A stretch of DNA of 64,000 bases from Lachnospiraceae bacterium (GTDB lineage: Bacteria > Bacillota > Clostridia > Lachnospirales > Lachnospiraceae): the NCBI GenBank assembly GCA_024690205.1, contig JAILCX010000004.1, forward strand, positions 62,001 through 126,000, given 5' to 3'. The translations under genes were made by a program, and so were the position numbers. Below, piece by piece: positions 9,118 through 18,205 of this stretch (the first letter of the stretch is position 1; every line of letters starts with the position of its first letter). The notes beneath the pieces were generated by a model, which was not told where the DNA came from, did no database searches, and saw only the letters and a program-made list of their open reading frames with translations.

Positions 9118-9793
9118 TGACCCTTTCTCCGTTCTCAAGTTCTACGAGCATATCGGCAGCGCCCATCAATCCGACATCATGCGTCGTCATAAGGACGGTG
9201 ATACCCTCTTTTCTCGTCATTTCCTTAAATATCTCGGTAACCTTTGCAGCCATTGCTGAATCAAGCTCCGCTGTAGGCTCATCGGCAAATATGATACCCG
9301 GGCGATGTGCCAAAGCTCTTGCTATGGCAACTCTTTGCTGCTCGCCTCCGGACATCTCGGCGCTCATATGGTTCATCCTGTTTCCGAGTCCCACAAGCTT
9401 AAGGCAGTCTTCTACCCTTCTTTGGCTATCGCGATTTATCTTGATCCCTGCCATTCGCATCGAAAATTCAACGTTTTGAAAAGCATTAAGCGAAGGGATC
9501 AAAGATACGGACTGGAATACGAATCCCATCCTTGTCCTTCTTAAGTTTTCCCTTTCCTTATCGGAAAGGCTCTTTAAGTTTACGCCGTCTATAAAAGCAT
9601 CACCTTCCGTCGGATCATCCAGGGAATTGATGATGTTCATGAGCGTTGTCTTTCCGGATCCGGATCTTCCTTTAAGGATCGCAAACGTTCCTTTGGGGAT
9701 CTCCATATCGATACCCTTTAAGGCCCAGAACAAACCTGCGGGAGTCTGGAAAGCTCTCTTTATTCCGTTGGTCTTTATTATGATATCGCTCAC
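9110..9793 (-). CDS. ABC transporter ATPase, MacB/LolD/FtsE type
   Basis: 227 residues, the standard length for a LolD-type ATPase. Motifs seen: Walker A GRSGSGKTT, signature MSGGEQQRVAIARAL, Walker B IIFADEPTAELDS and the switch His in LMTTHD. The start is a GTG at 9793 that shares one base with the stop of the permease gene, so translation is coupled. With the second, different ATPase it could form a heterodimer under the single large permease. Each ATPase could also homodimerise. Confidence 0.9.
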   Translation of the reverse strand: MSDIIIKTNGIKRAFQTPAGLFWALKGIDMEIPKGTFAILKGRSGSGKTTLMNIINSLDDPTEGDAFIDGVNLKSLSDKERENLRRTRMGFVFQSVSLIPSLNAFQNVEFSMRMAGIKINRDSQRRVEDCLKLVGLGNRMNHMSAEMSGGEQQRVAIARALAHRPGIIFADEPTAELDSAMAAKVTEIFKEMTRKEGITVLMTTHDVGLMGAADMLVELENGERVNV

Positions 9794-12591
9794 TATTCTT
9801 CACCCAGTTTAAGTGCCTTGGTAACGTTCATCCTAAAGAGGATGAATATCAGCACGAATATACTTATGAACATGACTGCGGCGATTATGCCGTAGAGTCT
9901 GTAAAGGTCTGATGCTTTTGTGATAAGCTTCATCGGAAGTACCTGCTCCGATGTTGCATAAGATGTCTGGAGCATCGGTACGAACATCCTTGATGAAAGA
10001 TATCCTATCCCGATACCTGCAAGTATCGAAAAGAGTCCCGAGAATATCTGCTCGTTTATAAGAAGATGGACTATCTCGTTTTTATGAAGTCCGCATGCCC
10101 TTAAGACACCAAATATAAGCTCTCTTTCTCTTATGGACATGATCCAGTAAATAAGATACCCCACACCGCAAAGGATGAGCGTAACAACAAATCCCATCGT
10201 AAGGACACCGTTTGTTCCCTGAAGCAGTGGATCCGTCAACGTATTTTCTATATCCTCCGACTTATTGACATAGCGCTTTATCTTCATGTTGTCCTTTTCG
10301 ATAAAGTCGTATACCGCGTTGGAAGGAGCATCATCCTTAAGATCAGCCCAGATCTCATACGGCTTTATACCCCATTGCTTTTTTAATCTTGCATATTGCG
10401 CTACCACCAGGAAGTTATCCTCGGTCACGGCCGTTCCGTCTGGATTGATAACCGTCAGCGTAGGCGAATATGTCGGGAAGTAATTTACAAAATCAACTAT
10501 CTTTCCGTTTATCGATGTTCCGTCCGAGTTATATACGTTTATAGAATCTCCGACCTTGTAATCATACATGGTCCTGAAATTATCTGAAAGGAGCACACCG
10601 TCCTCCACTGCGGCAAGCTCATTTAAATATTCATAGTATTGTTTGGGATTTATCCCGTTTGATAAAGACGTCATCTGTCCGAACTCTTTGGTATGGATGC
10701 CCATCAATGTAACGGATAAACGTCCCGTTTTTCCCTGCTTTAAAAAAGCCTTGTCATCATAGAACACCTTGGTATATGACGAAGCAAAATCCATGGAAGC
10801 ATACTTGTTATAGTCAGGCTCCATATACTGCCCCGTAGGGACTCCGGATGAATCGGTTATGGCAGGCCAGTTTTCCTTTATCACAAGGTCTGCTCCATCC
10901 CTATAGTCCGTATTCTCGACGGCATTTTCAAGTATCGTACGTGCAACCGTCGCATGGAACATTCCAAGGGAAACGGTCATTATAAGGAAGAGCATGATAA
11001 GCTGCATCTTACGTCCGTTTTTGATGTTTTCCATGAACGAGATATAGCCTGCAGGTCCGCATATCTTCTTAAGGCAAAGATAGATAAGCTTAACAATATA
11101 AGGCTGTATCCTTAAGAAAAACAATCCCATGCCGACTATAAAAAGTGATGAGCTTATATAAAGCAGCGGATCCAGTTTCTGTCCCGAAAGGACTGTCGTT
11201 GATATGTCTTTCATCCTACGGTTAAAAGTATAGAAACCATAGAGTGAAACTCCGATGAGAACTATATCAAGGAACAGTATCTCCCAAAGGCTCCTTTTCT
11301 TTATGGCCTTTTGCTGCTTTAAGTGGACTATCGATACTTTACTGTGCTTTATGGCCGGAAGCGAAATGCTAAGGAGCGTTACTCCCATCGCAACAAGCGC
11401 ATACAAAAATGCCTCTGAAGTATATTTGATATCAAGTGAGGAACTTAAGTTAAACTCAAGGAAATTCCTCGTGGATCCGAGGATCCTGCTAAAGAGTCCT
11501 CCGAGAGGTATTCCGAACACGGCTCCAAGTCCCGTAAGGAAAAGGCCCTGATAGATATACAAAAGCAGGATCTGACCTCTGAAGCTTCCGCGGCTTTTAA
11601 TTACTGAGATCTCATTTCGCTCCATCTCATACATCTGTCCGGATATCATCAGAAGAAATGCTGCCAGAAGCACAAGGACAGGTATCTGAAGGATAAGCAG
11701 CGTTGCCTGTATCCTTACCTTTTTGATCTCATATTCTTCGAGGATGCTCTGGTAACCCGGCTTTTTTATAACACTCTTATAAGCACTTTTTTGTGTAAGA
11801 TATTCAGTCTGGTTATTAATCTTTTCGATCATCGAAGCGCTGACCGAAGCATAATCGACAAGATCGTATACCGAGCTTGTGATGTTATAATTAGCGGCAT
11901 TCTCTCCAAGGAACATCTCCCTGAAAAGAGCAGGGTTCATAAAGCACGTATCAAAAAGATTCTCAGGGTTTTCCTGGAAATAAAACTTATCCTGTTCGTT
12001 TTTGGTGAACACACCGACGATCTTTATCCTTATATCCTTGCCGTCGACGGTCTTAAGCCTGTCAAACTTTAATGTCTCACCAAGCAAAAGGCCTTGCGAA
12101 ACAAGCGTTGACTGTGAGACGATGACTTCGATATTTCCGTCTTTGTCTATACCGCTTTCGGAATAAAAATCTCCGTTAATGAGCTTTGCATGACCCTCAA
12201 GATCATTCATCATCGCAACGGAAAGATCAATGTTGTAGGCATCTTCCCTGTTTATGTCAGACTTTACGGGTGATTTGAAAACGCTGTAAAAATATACGGA
12301 AAGATATTCATTAACACCCAAAAGCGAATATATCTCCTTTGAGTAATTCTCTATCTTTCCTAAAGTATCTTTTTTATCTTTATTGCAGTTAGCGCCCATG
12401 CGGATAAGGAGCGGCCATCTGCCCTCCTTGGCAATATACTGCTCAAATTCATCCTGAAGCATGCGGTCATAAGCCGCCTTTTGATAAAGAGGGAAGCTTA
12501 CCGTTGTAGCGATAAGGAGGATACATCCCAGAAGGAGGCTTAAGTTCATCCACTTTTTCTGCCACATTTTCTGCAGCATTATTCCAAACAT
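9793..12591 (-). CDS. Large FtsX/MacB-family ABC permease
   Basis: 932 residues. It has an N-terminal membrane helix (LSLLLGCILLIATTVSF), a long extracytoplasmic domain, an FtsX-like block of three helices at about 295-410 (VLLAAFLLMISGQMYEMERN onward), more helices near 435-530, a second outside domain, and a C-terminal FtsX block (LTMGFVVTLILCGVGYLIY to the end). This double arrangement is that of long LolC/MacB-type permeases that do mechanical work on outside substrates. It follows the two adaptors and precedes the two ATPases. The ATG at 12591 has a GGAGGG site and overlaps the adaptor gene by 13 nt. Confidence 0.85.
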   Translation of the reverse strand: MFGIMLQKMWQKKWMNLSLLLGCILLIATTVSFPLYQKAAYDRMLQDEFEQYIAKEGRWPLLIRMGANCNKDKKDTLGKIENYSKEIYSLLGVNEYLSVYFYSVFKSPVKSDINREDAYNIDLSVAMMNDLEGHAKLINGDFYSESGIDKDGNIEVIVSQSTLVSQGLLLGETLKFDRLKTVDGKDIRIKIVGVFTKNEQDKFYFQENPENLFDTCFMNPALFREMFLGENAANYNITSSVYDLVDYASVSASMIEKINNQTEYLTQKSAYKSVIKKPGYQSILEEYEIKKVRIQATLLILQIPVLVLLAAFLLMISGQMYEMERNEISVIKSRGSFRGQILLLYIYQGLFLTGLGAVFGIPLGGLFSRILGSTRNFLEFNLSSSLDIKYTSEAFLYALVAMGVTLLSISLPAIKHSKVSIVHLKQQKAIKKRSLWEILFLDIVLIGVSLYGFYTFNRRMKDISTTVLSGQKLDPLLYISSSLFIVGMGLFFLRIQPYIVKLIYLCLKKICGPAGYISFMENIKNGRKMQLIMLFLIMTVSLGMFHATVARTILENAVENTDYRDGADLVIKENWPAITDSSGVPTGQYMEPDYNKYASMDFASSYTKVFYDDKAFLKQGKTGRLSVTLMGIHTKEFGQMTSLSNGINPKQYYEYLNELAAVEDGVLLSDNFRTMYDYKVGDSINVYNSDGTSINGKIVDFVNYFPTYSPTLTVINPDGTAVTEDNFLVVAQYARLKKQWGIKPYEIWADLKDDAPSNAVYDFIEKDNMKIKRYVNKSEDIENTLTDPLLQGTNGVLTMGFVVTLILCGVGYLIYWIMSIRERELIFGVLRACGLHKNEIVHLLINEQIFSGLFSILAGIGIGYLSSRMFVPMLQTSYATSEQVLPMKLITKASDLYRLYGIIAAVMFISIFVLIFILFRMNVTKALKLGEE

Positions 12592-14726
12592 ATTTCCATA
12601 CCCTCCGTTATATCTCCGTATGCCACCCAGTAGTTGGCATTATCTGCTCCGCCTGCATAGAATTTAACAAGTTTTGCTTCGCCGTTTTCGCCCTTTGTTA
12701 TAACATAGGTGTCATTTCCTGTTTTATATGCCGCATTCTTAGGAATCAAAAGAACGTTCTTCATATTCTTGGCCGTAGCCGTTACTGAGTACCTGTTCCT
12801 GCTCCAGTAACCGTTTTCCATATCCGAACCTGACTGTGAAAGTTTTTCCATATCCTCATCGGATATCTTTACAAGCGTATATCCGAGTGAAAGATCCTTT
12901 GAAAGTCCATAAGGATTAAGGCTTACGACTTTTCCGGAAAGTTCCGTTCTGCCTCCGTTAGAATCCTTGATCGTAACGGTAACATCGTTTCCGTATGATA
13001 AAAATCCCTTATCCTCAACTACTATATAGCTAGACTCATTTGCGGAAACCTGTAAAAGCTTAGCATCATATCCGATAAGTTCACCGTCTTTAAGGTCACT
13101 GCGGTCTATGACAAGGCCGTCGTAAGGTGCCTTTATCTCGATAACGCCCGTATATCTTGTCAGTTTTTCAAGCTGTTTTTCAAGGTGTTCTATTGAGCGT
13201 TCACGCTCTCTTATCGCACGGTCAAGAGAATTAATCTCATCCTCATCGTACGTTTTTGACTTCTGATCATAAAGGTCCACAAGTCTTTCCTGCTGGCGCT
13301 CTATCTTGCGGCCTATCCTTCCGGTTTCAACATCATCGCTTACTATCTCGACCTTACAAAGTAGCTGGCCTGCAGTAACCTGTTCGTAGCGGTCCACGCA
13401 CATTTCCTTAAGATAGCATGTTCCGCTCTTGGCGGGGTTCCTTATCCATTCCGCAGAAGGATAGAAAAGATATCCGTCCGAAGAAAAGTTGTTTATGACT
13501 TCCCCTTTTTGAACCTTGCCAAACTTTGTTCCGAGATCATAAGGCGCATCATAAAGGATCTTGTCGCCTTCTTTTACGCCATAGGTGATCTCCGTATATC
13601 CGCTGTCAGACATTCCGGTTTGAACAGGTGTATATACGCTTTCCTCCCCGTCCAGGACATAAACAAAGAATCCGGATTCATCCTTGTTCACGGCATCCTT
13701 GGGAACACAAAGAGCGTTTGTGACTTTTCTTTCAACGACAACGATTATCGCTAGTTTTCCAAGATCGACTTCATTATCGGGGTCGGCTATCTTGAATGTC
13801 GTATATACGGCATCATTCTTTTGCAAAAGACGCCTGTATTCTTCGGGCTCCATATTCTCATATGCGACTTCGTACTTTTTGCCGTCGATTATCGCATAAT
13901 ACTCAAGCGCTTTATTTACGATTGATTTGCTGACAAACTCACACTTTATCTCTTTGTCATCGGGATTGCCGACTGCGGCTATGGATGTGCCCTGAGGAAT
14001 GTGATCACCCGAATCATAATATCCGACAGAAACAACGACCCCGTCCATCGTGGAGCTTACGCTTCCTTCAAATTCCTTTTCCTTTAGTCTGTCTATCCTT
14101 TTAAGGTTATAGTTATAATCAAGTTCAAACAGTTCCTGTTTTTCGATGTATGACTGCTCAAGCTTTTCCCTGGACATTACGGACTGCTTGTAAGCACTTT
14201 CCGAAGGCATTACGGAGCTTGCCCAAAAACCGTACATCGGATCATCTTCGTTTTCGGGTTCATAGTTCTTTATGCCCTGATAATTAACGGAAGCCTTATA
14301 CTCAGCCTTTTTTGCCTGATTAAGATCATAGACGTAGTCTTCAAGGTAATCGGCATAGTCCTCAACGAGTTTCGCGTTTTCATCCTCTACCTTTTCAACA
14401 TCATCATCTATACTCTCCGATTCCGAGTAAAAAAGAGGAGCTCCCGCTGATATCTTATCTCCCGGAAGCGATGCATATGAACTGAACGCAAGGTCCGATT
14501 CATACGTGTATTCCACGGTATCGGGACATACTACTCCCGAATAAGTGCTGACCACAGTAAGATCCCTGAAGGAAGCTCTTTCATAATTAAGCACTGTTCC
14601 TACAGGCTCAATGAGCTCCACAACGGGCATGATGTCTTCCTCGCCCTTTTTACTCTGGCAGCCGGGTAAGGTCAATAAAAGCGAGCCGGCAAGTATTAAA
14701 TTGATGATCTTTCTTTTATTCATCAT
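12579..14726 (-). CDS. Double-length HlyD/MacA-like adaptor lipoprotein
   Basis: 715 residues with a lipoprotein signal peptide (LILAGSLLLTLPGC, lipid Cys 23). The chain contains two adaptor-like units. The first (about 50-400) has lipoyl-like strands around a coiled coil (VEDENAKLVEDYADYLED) and ends in a barrel region. The second (about 410-715) repeats this with a clear coiled coil (residues about 470-505) and lipoyl half-motif IEIKAPYDGLVIDRSDL. Adaptors are usually 350-450 residues, so this looks like a tandem duplication or fusion. It overlaps the preceding adaptor gene by 4 nt (ATGA). Its job is probably to link the permease to a cell-surface substrate. Confidence 0.75.
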   Translation of the reverse strand: MMNKRKIINLILAGSLLLTLPGCQSKKGEEDIMPVVELIEPVGTVLNYERASFRDLTVVSTYSGVVCPDTVEYTYESDLAFSSYASLPGDKISAGAPLFYSESESIDDDVEKVEDENAKLVEDYADYLEDYVYDLNQAKKAEYKASVNYQGIKNYEPENEDDPMYGFWASSVMPSESAYKQSVMSREKLEQSYIEKQELFELDYNYNLKRIDRLKEKEFEGSVSSTMDGVVVSVGYYDSGDHIPQGTSIAAVGNPDDKEIKCEFVSKSIVNKALEYYAIIDGKKYEVAYENMEPEEYRRLLQKNDAVYTTFKIADPDNEVDLGKLAIIVVVERKVTNALCVPKDAVNKDESGFFVYVLDGEESVYTPVQTGMSDSGYTEITYGVKEGDKILYDAPYDLGTKFGKVQKGEVINNFSSDGYLFYPSAEWIRNPAKSGTCYLKEMCVDRYEQVTAGQLLCKVEIVSDDVETGRIGRKIERQQERLVDLYDQKSKTYDEDEINSLDRAIRERERSIEHLEKQLEKLTRYTGVIEIKAPYDGLVIDRSDLKDGELIGYDAKLLQVSANESSYIVVEDKGFLSYGNDVTVTIKDSNGGRTELSGKVVSLNPYGLSKDLSLGYTLVKISDEDMEKLSQSGSDMENGYWSRNRYSVTATAKNMKNVLLIPKNAAYKTGNDTYVITKGENGEAKLVKFYAGGADNANYWVAYGDITEGMEICLE

Positions 14727-15847
14727 TTATATACCACCTTGTCACCTTCATTAAGGCCGCCCGTTATCTCAACCTTGTCATCGCCTGTAAGTCCTGTTTC
14801 TATAAAGGCCATCTGCCTGAAGTTATTTTCATCAAGCACATATACATACGGCTTTCCGTCCGCATGATAAACGGCACCGAGCGGAAGGCTTAACACATTT
14901 TCATGTTTCTCAAGAATGAGTTTTAAAGTACCCGTCGTTCCGACATCTATCCCCTCGTTTTCGGGTCCGCTTAAAATATCAAATCTCTGTATCTCTCCCC
15001 ATGAAGAGATGTTGTAAGGAGTGAGCTCGTATTCACCCGATGCATTTCCGTATACTATGCTCATCTCGATCACATCGCCTTCTTTAAAATGCTTTGCACA
15101 GTCTTCATCCGATGATTCGAAAAAGCCGGATCTGCTGTCAACGATCTTCATTACGACTTCATCTTTTTGGGATGTTGATCCTTCAAGATGCTCGGCAACC
15201 GAATATACCGTTCCCGACATCGTGGCATAGATCTTACTTCCCGACTGCTCACTCTTTAGCTTGTTTAACTTCTTTTGGTCAAACTCTATCTCGTCTTTAT
15301 AATCTTCACGTCTGTAATCGTAATCCCTTTCGATGGATTCAACGTTCTTATCGTACTTTTTAAGATCATCCTCTGACTTATCCGTGTAATATACAAAATT
15401 GTTGTATGCACTTTCCTTATCAAACTCTTCGGCCTTATCAAGGTATCCCAGGAGCAGTGTATTCTTTGCGATCTTGTATTCAAGTTCATCTATCTCGGCT
15501 CCGAGATTATCCTCGGAAAGCTCGATAAGGATATCTCCGGGATTTACCGTATCTCCGGGATTAACATGTACCTTTGATACACGTTTACCGCCAACAGGGA
15601 ACGATACCGTCTGTTCTTTGGTCTGGGTGTAGGTACAGGTAACGTTCTTTGAAAGGATAACATCATCTTTGGTTACCGCGATAAGACCGTAAGCAGCGTT
15701 CTCTTCCTCGGCTTCTATGACGACGATGTTTTCCTCTTCGGCTTTATTGCATGCACTTAATAAAAGGCTTGTAAGGATCATCATAAGGATCAGCCTTTGG
15801 GGATGCCCGGATATTAACTTTTGGCCGTAAAACGCACATTTTTTCAT
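14723..15847 (-). CDS. MacA/HlyD-like adaptor lipoprotein
   Basis: 374 residues. The signal peptide ends in a lipobox (LTSLLLSAC, Cys 33). It has a lipoyl-like segment (SKVHVNPGDTVNPGDILIEL), a coiled coil (about 115-215), the second lipoyl half (IYATMSGTVYSV) and a C-terminal barrel ending ITGGLNEGDKVVYK, the usual order for membrane-fusion proteins of ABC exporters. No clear ribosome binding site precedes the ATG at 15847. A start at one of the internal ATGs near 15784, after AAAGG, is possible but would leave a signal peptide without basic residues. It is the first gene of the five-gene exporter operon. Confidence 0.8.
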   Translation of the reverse strand: MKKCAFYGQKLISGHPQRLILMMILTSLLLSACNKAEEENIVVIEAEEENAAYGLIAVTKDDVILSKNVTCTYTQTKEQTVSFPVGGKRVSKVHVNPGDTVNPGDILIELSEDNLGAEIDELEYKIAKNTLLLGYLDKAEEFDKESAYNNFVYYTDKSEDDLKKYDKNVESIERDYDYRREDYKDEIEFDQKKLNKLKSEQSGSKIYATMSGTVYSVAEHLEGSTSQKDEVVMKIVDSRSGFFESSDEDCAKHFKEGDVIEMSIVYGNASGEYELTPYNISSWGEIQRFDILSGPENEGIDVGTTGTLKLILEKHENVLSLPLGAVYHADGKPYVYVLDENNFRQMAFIETGLTGDDKVEITGGLNEGDKVVYK

Positions 15848-15920
15848 ACTGTACCAATAATATAGCCAACATAGCTCTATTACCTATCATCTGTTGCGAT
15901 TTTAATGCTTGATTATTGTG

Positions 15921-15947
15921 AAAAAAGTCCGGTCAGAACGACCGGAC
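15921..15947 (-). terminator. Terminator after the HD-GYP gene
   Basis: A perfect 8-bp stem, GTCCGGTC / GACCGGAC, with a 5-nt loop, followed on the minus strand by six T residues. It lies 25 nt after the stop at 15972. Confidence 0.88.
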
Positions 15948-15971
15948 CAAAACGTTAGATTATTTTTCTTA

Positions 15972-18092
15972 TTACTTTGATATCCTGATGTTTGTTAATG
16001 CACACTGATCACCCGTAAGAGCCACATAGATATCTTCTGTTCCGTCGATGATCTCTACCGTGCACTTGACAGTCATACCGATATTTTCCGTGAGGATGGT
16101 TATCTTGTTTCCGTTTCTGGTAAACATGATCTCACAGTCAATGCCTTCCATATTTATCTTTTTCCATGCATCCCACCCCTGGAACTCATCATCTTTGTAT
16201 GCTATGACCTTTATCTTAGCAGGGGTGTCTCCGTCTATCGTTTCACCGTCAAGACGAAGCGCTGCGTATTCACGATAATCCTTGCCGTGTACGAGCTTAT
16301 CCTCGGAGTAATATAAAACCACATATGGGCAATGCCATATAAGCCTTGCGGTCGGAAGGCTTATCGAATGGAATGTCAGTCTCATTCCGTTGGTAACGGG
16401 AACACCGTCCGTGGTTTCAGTCCTGTGTCCGTCTATCTGGATGCTCGGAAGGTCCCCTTCAGGTCCGCTTATAAAACTTATCCCTTCGGCGATCCTTGGA
16501 ATGTAATCCTCTCCTATTGGCTCAAAGGATTTTTCTATGCTGACATCGCTCAACAGACAGTTCTCACCTGAAAGACCGATATAAACATACCTCGAGCTGT
16601 CTTCAAGCGCTATGGTTGTCTCGATCGTCTTTAATCCGTCATCGATCCTTATAAGAACATGATCCTTGAATTTAACTGCTTCCACATCAAATTCTATTGA
16701 ATCATTCTGCCTTTGTACCGCATCTTTTCTGGCTTCGTGTTCGATGATCTCACTCTTTATCTTCCTTGTGTTGTAGTCTATGATCTCACCGTCAAACCAT
16801 ATATCACAGTATTCGCAATAATTCAGCTCTTTAACGGTCTTTGCATCTTCATGGACACGGGAATCAAGCGAATCAAAAAGGATTATGACGGGAAGTCTGC
16901 CCTCGGTTCCCCCGGGCGCTTTTGATTCATATTTAAGGTGTATCTTCGTAATATTCCCGGTAATAATGATACCGTCCGAAACACTGCTCCTGAACTTATC
17001 ACAATGAAGTTCATTATTCCCCGCAAGTTCTCTGACGGCATTCCTTTCTTTCATGCGATATTCGGTATCCTGATCGATAAGACGCTGCATTATCGAAGCA
17101 ATCACCGGATCAAACTGGGTACCTGCTCCTTTGATGATCTCCTCCCTTACAAGCTGCTGCGGGATGGCATCCCTGTAGCTTCTGTTCGAAGACATCGCAT
17201 CATAAGCGTCGGCAACTGAAATGATCCTTGCGATCTCAGGGATATCATCACCCTTTAATCCTTTCGGATATCCCTTACCGTCATATCGCTCATGGTGGAA
17301 GTGTGCACCGATACTTAAATACGGATATTCACTTATGCTTGATAATATCTGGTTCCCGACACTTGGATGTGTCTTTATCTCATCGTATTCCTCGGGAGTC
17401 AATTTGCCCGGCTTATTGATTATACTGTCTGAAATTCCTATCTTTCCTACATCATGTAAAAGTGCCGCATAATATATCCTGTAGCATTCCTCATCATCCT
17501 TACCCATGGCTCTGGCGATACGCTCGGAATACTCGGCAACTCTTAACGAATGTCCGTGGGAATAGGTGTCCTTTGCATCTATGGCATTAACGAGCGAAGT
17601 TGCCGTCTGCTCAAACAGATGTTGTGAAAACATCTGCCGCTCTTTTAAGCGTTCGATCTCATTAGCCTGATATCTTTCAAGCTTAACAGACCTTGTATAT
17701 ATGAATATCACGGCGATTATCGTAAACAGATTGCTGAAAAAGCCCTGGATACTGTTCAGATTCCTGAATATCAAAGTTGTCACGGCAAAACCCGGGAACT
17801 GAACAAAAAGCAATATGAGTGCTGTAATGAATCCCCGTTTTTTAAATAAAACAACTATAACTATGATTATGATATTGGCCAGTGAAGAAAAAACCCCGGC
17901 AAAAGACGAGATTGGAAGAAAATCTCCGTTTATCATGATGATATTATCGGACCTTGAAAAAACAATAACAAGCGCCAGATCCAAAAAGTACGTCAAAAGA
18001 AGGATCGAATACAAAAGCATTGAACCGATCCTTCGCCTGGAAATATTCATTTTTTTCTCATCTGTAGTTTGATCTTTCCTTTTTAAGGTCAT
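15972..18092 (-). CDS. Membrane-bound HD-GYP c-di-GMP phosphodiesterase
   Basis: 706 residues. Four membrane helices (about 24-46, 66-83, 88-108, 117-134) are followed by a short coiled coil. An HD-GYP domain (about 163-330) comes next, with HDVGKIG (H213, D214), HFHHERYDGKGYP and SVADAYDAM, all expected metal and signature residues. HD-GYP enzymes cleave c-di-GMP to pGpG and GMP. The C-terminal 370 residues form two similar segments (IDDGLKTIETTIALEDS/YVYIGLSGENCLLSDVSI and CTVEIIDGTEDIYVALTGDQCALTNIRI), probably beta-sandwich repeats of unknown ligand. The ATG at 18092 has no ribosome binding site but sits directly downstream of a good promoter, so the mRNA may be leaderless. Confidence 0.9.
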   Translation of the reverse strand: MTLKRKDQTTDEKKMNISRRRIGSMLLYSILLLTYFLDLALVIVFSRSDNIIMINGDFLPISSFAGVFSSLANIIIIVIVVLFKKRGFITALILLFVQFPGFAVTTLIFRNLNSIQGFFSNLFTIIAVIFIYTRSVKLERYQANEIERLKERQMFSQHLFEQTATSLVNAIDAKDTYSHGHSLRVAEYSERIARAMGKDDEECYRIYYAALLHDVGKIGISDSIINKPGKLTPEEYDEIKTHPSVGNQILSSISEYPYLSIGAHFHHERYDGKGYPKGLKGDDIPEIARIISVADAYDAMSSNRSYRDAIPQQLVREEIIKGAGTQFDPVIASIMQRLIDQDTEYRMKERNAVRELAGNNELHCDKFRSSVSDGIIITGNITKIHLKYESKAPGGTEGRLPVIILFDSLDSRVHEDAKTVKELNYCEYCDIWFDGEIIDYNTRKIKSEIIEHEARKDAVQRQNDSIEFDVEAVKFKDHVLIRIDDGLKTIETTIALEDSSRYVYIGLSGENCLLSDVSIEKSFEPIGEDYIPRIAEGISFISGPEGDLPSIQIDGHRTETTDGVPVTNGMRLTFHSISLPTARLIWHCPYVVLYYSEDKLVHGKDYREYAALRLDGETIDGDTPAKIKVIAYKDDEFQGWDAWKKINMEGIDCEIMFTRNGNKITILTENIGMTVKCTVEIIDGTEDIYVALTGDQCALTNIRISK

Positions 18093-18098
18093 ACAAAA

Positions 18099-18127
18099 AT
18101 TTTATCACCAGACGTATTGTCTATCAA
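18099..18127 (-). promoter_or_regulatory. SigA-type promoter of the HD-GYP gene (leaderless arrangement)
   Basis: On the minus strand TTGATA (18127-18122), a 17-nt spacer, then TAAAAT (18104-18099). Six bases later comes the ATG. Transcription would begin at or next to the start codon. Confidence 0.65.
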
Positions 18128-18140
18128 TAATTCTTTGAAC

Positions 18141-18174
18141 AAAAAAACGGGTGATGCCGGAAACATCACCCGTT
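18141..18174 (-). terminator. Terminator after the sugar-binding protein gene
   Basis: A perfect 10-bp stem, ACGGGTGATG / CATCACCCGT, with a 7-nt loop, then a run of T residues on the minus strand. It lies about 30 nt after the stop at 18206. Confidence 0.9.
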
Positions 18175-18205
18175 AATAAACTTAAGTCGTATTGAAAATT
18201 GCTAA

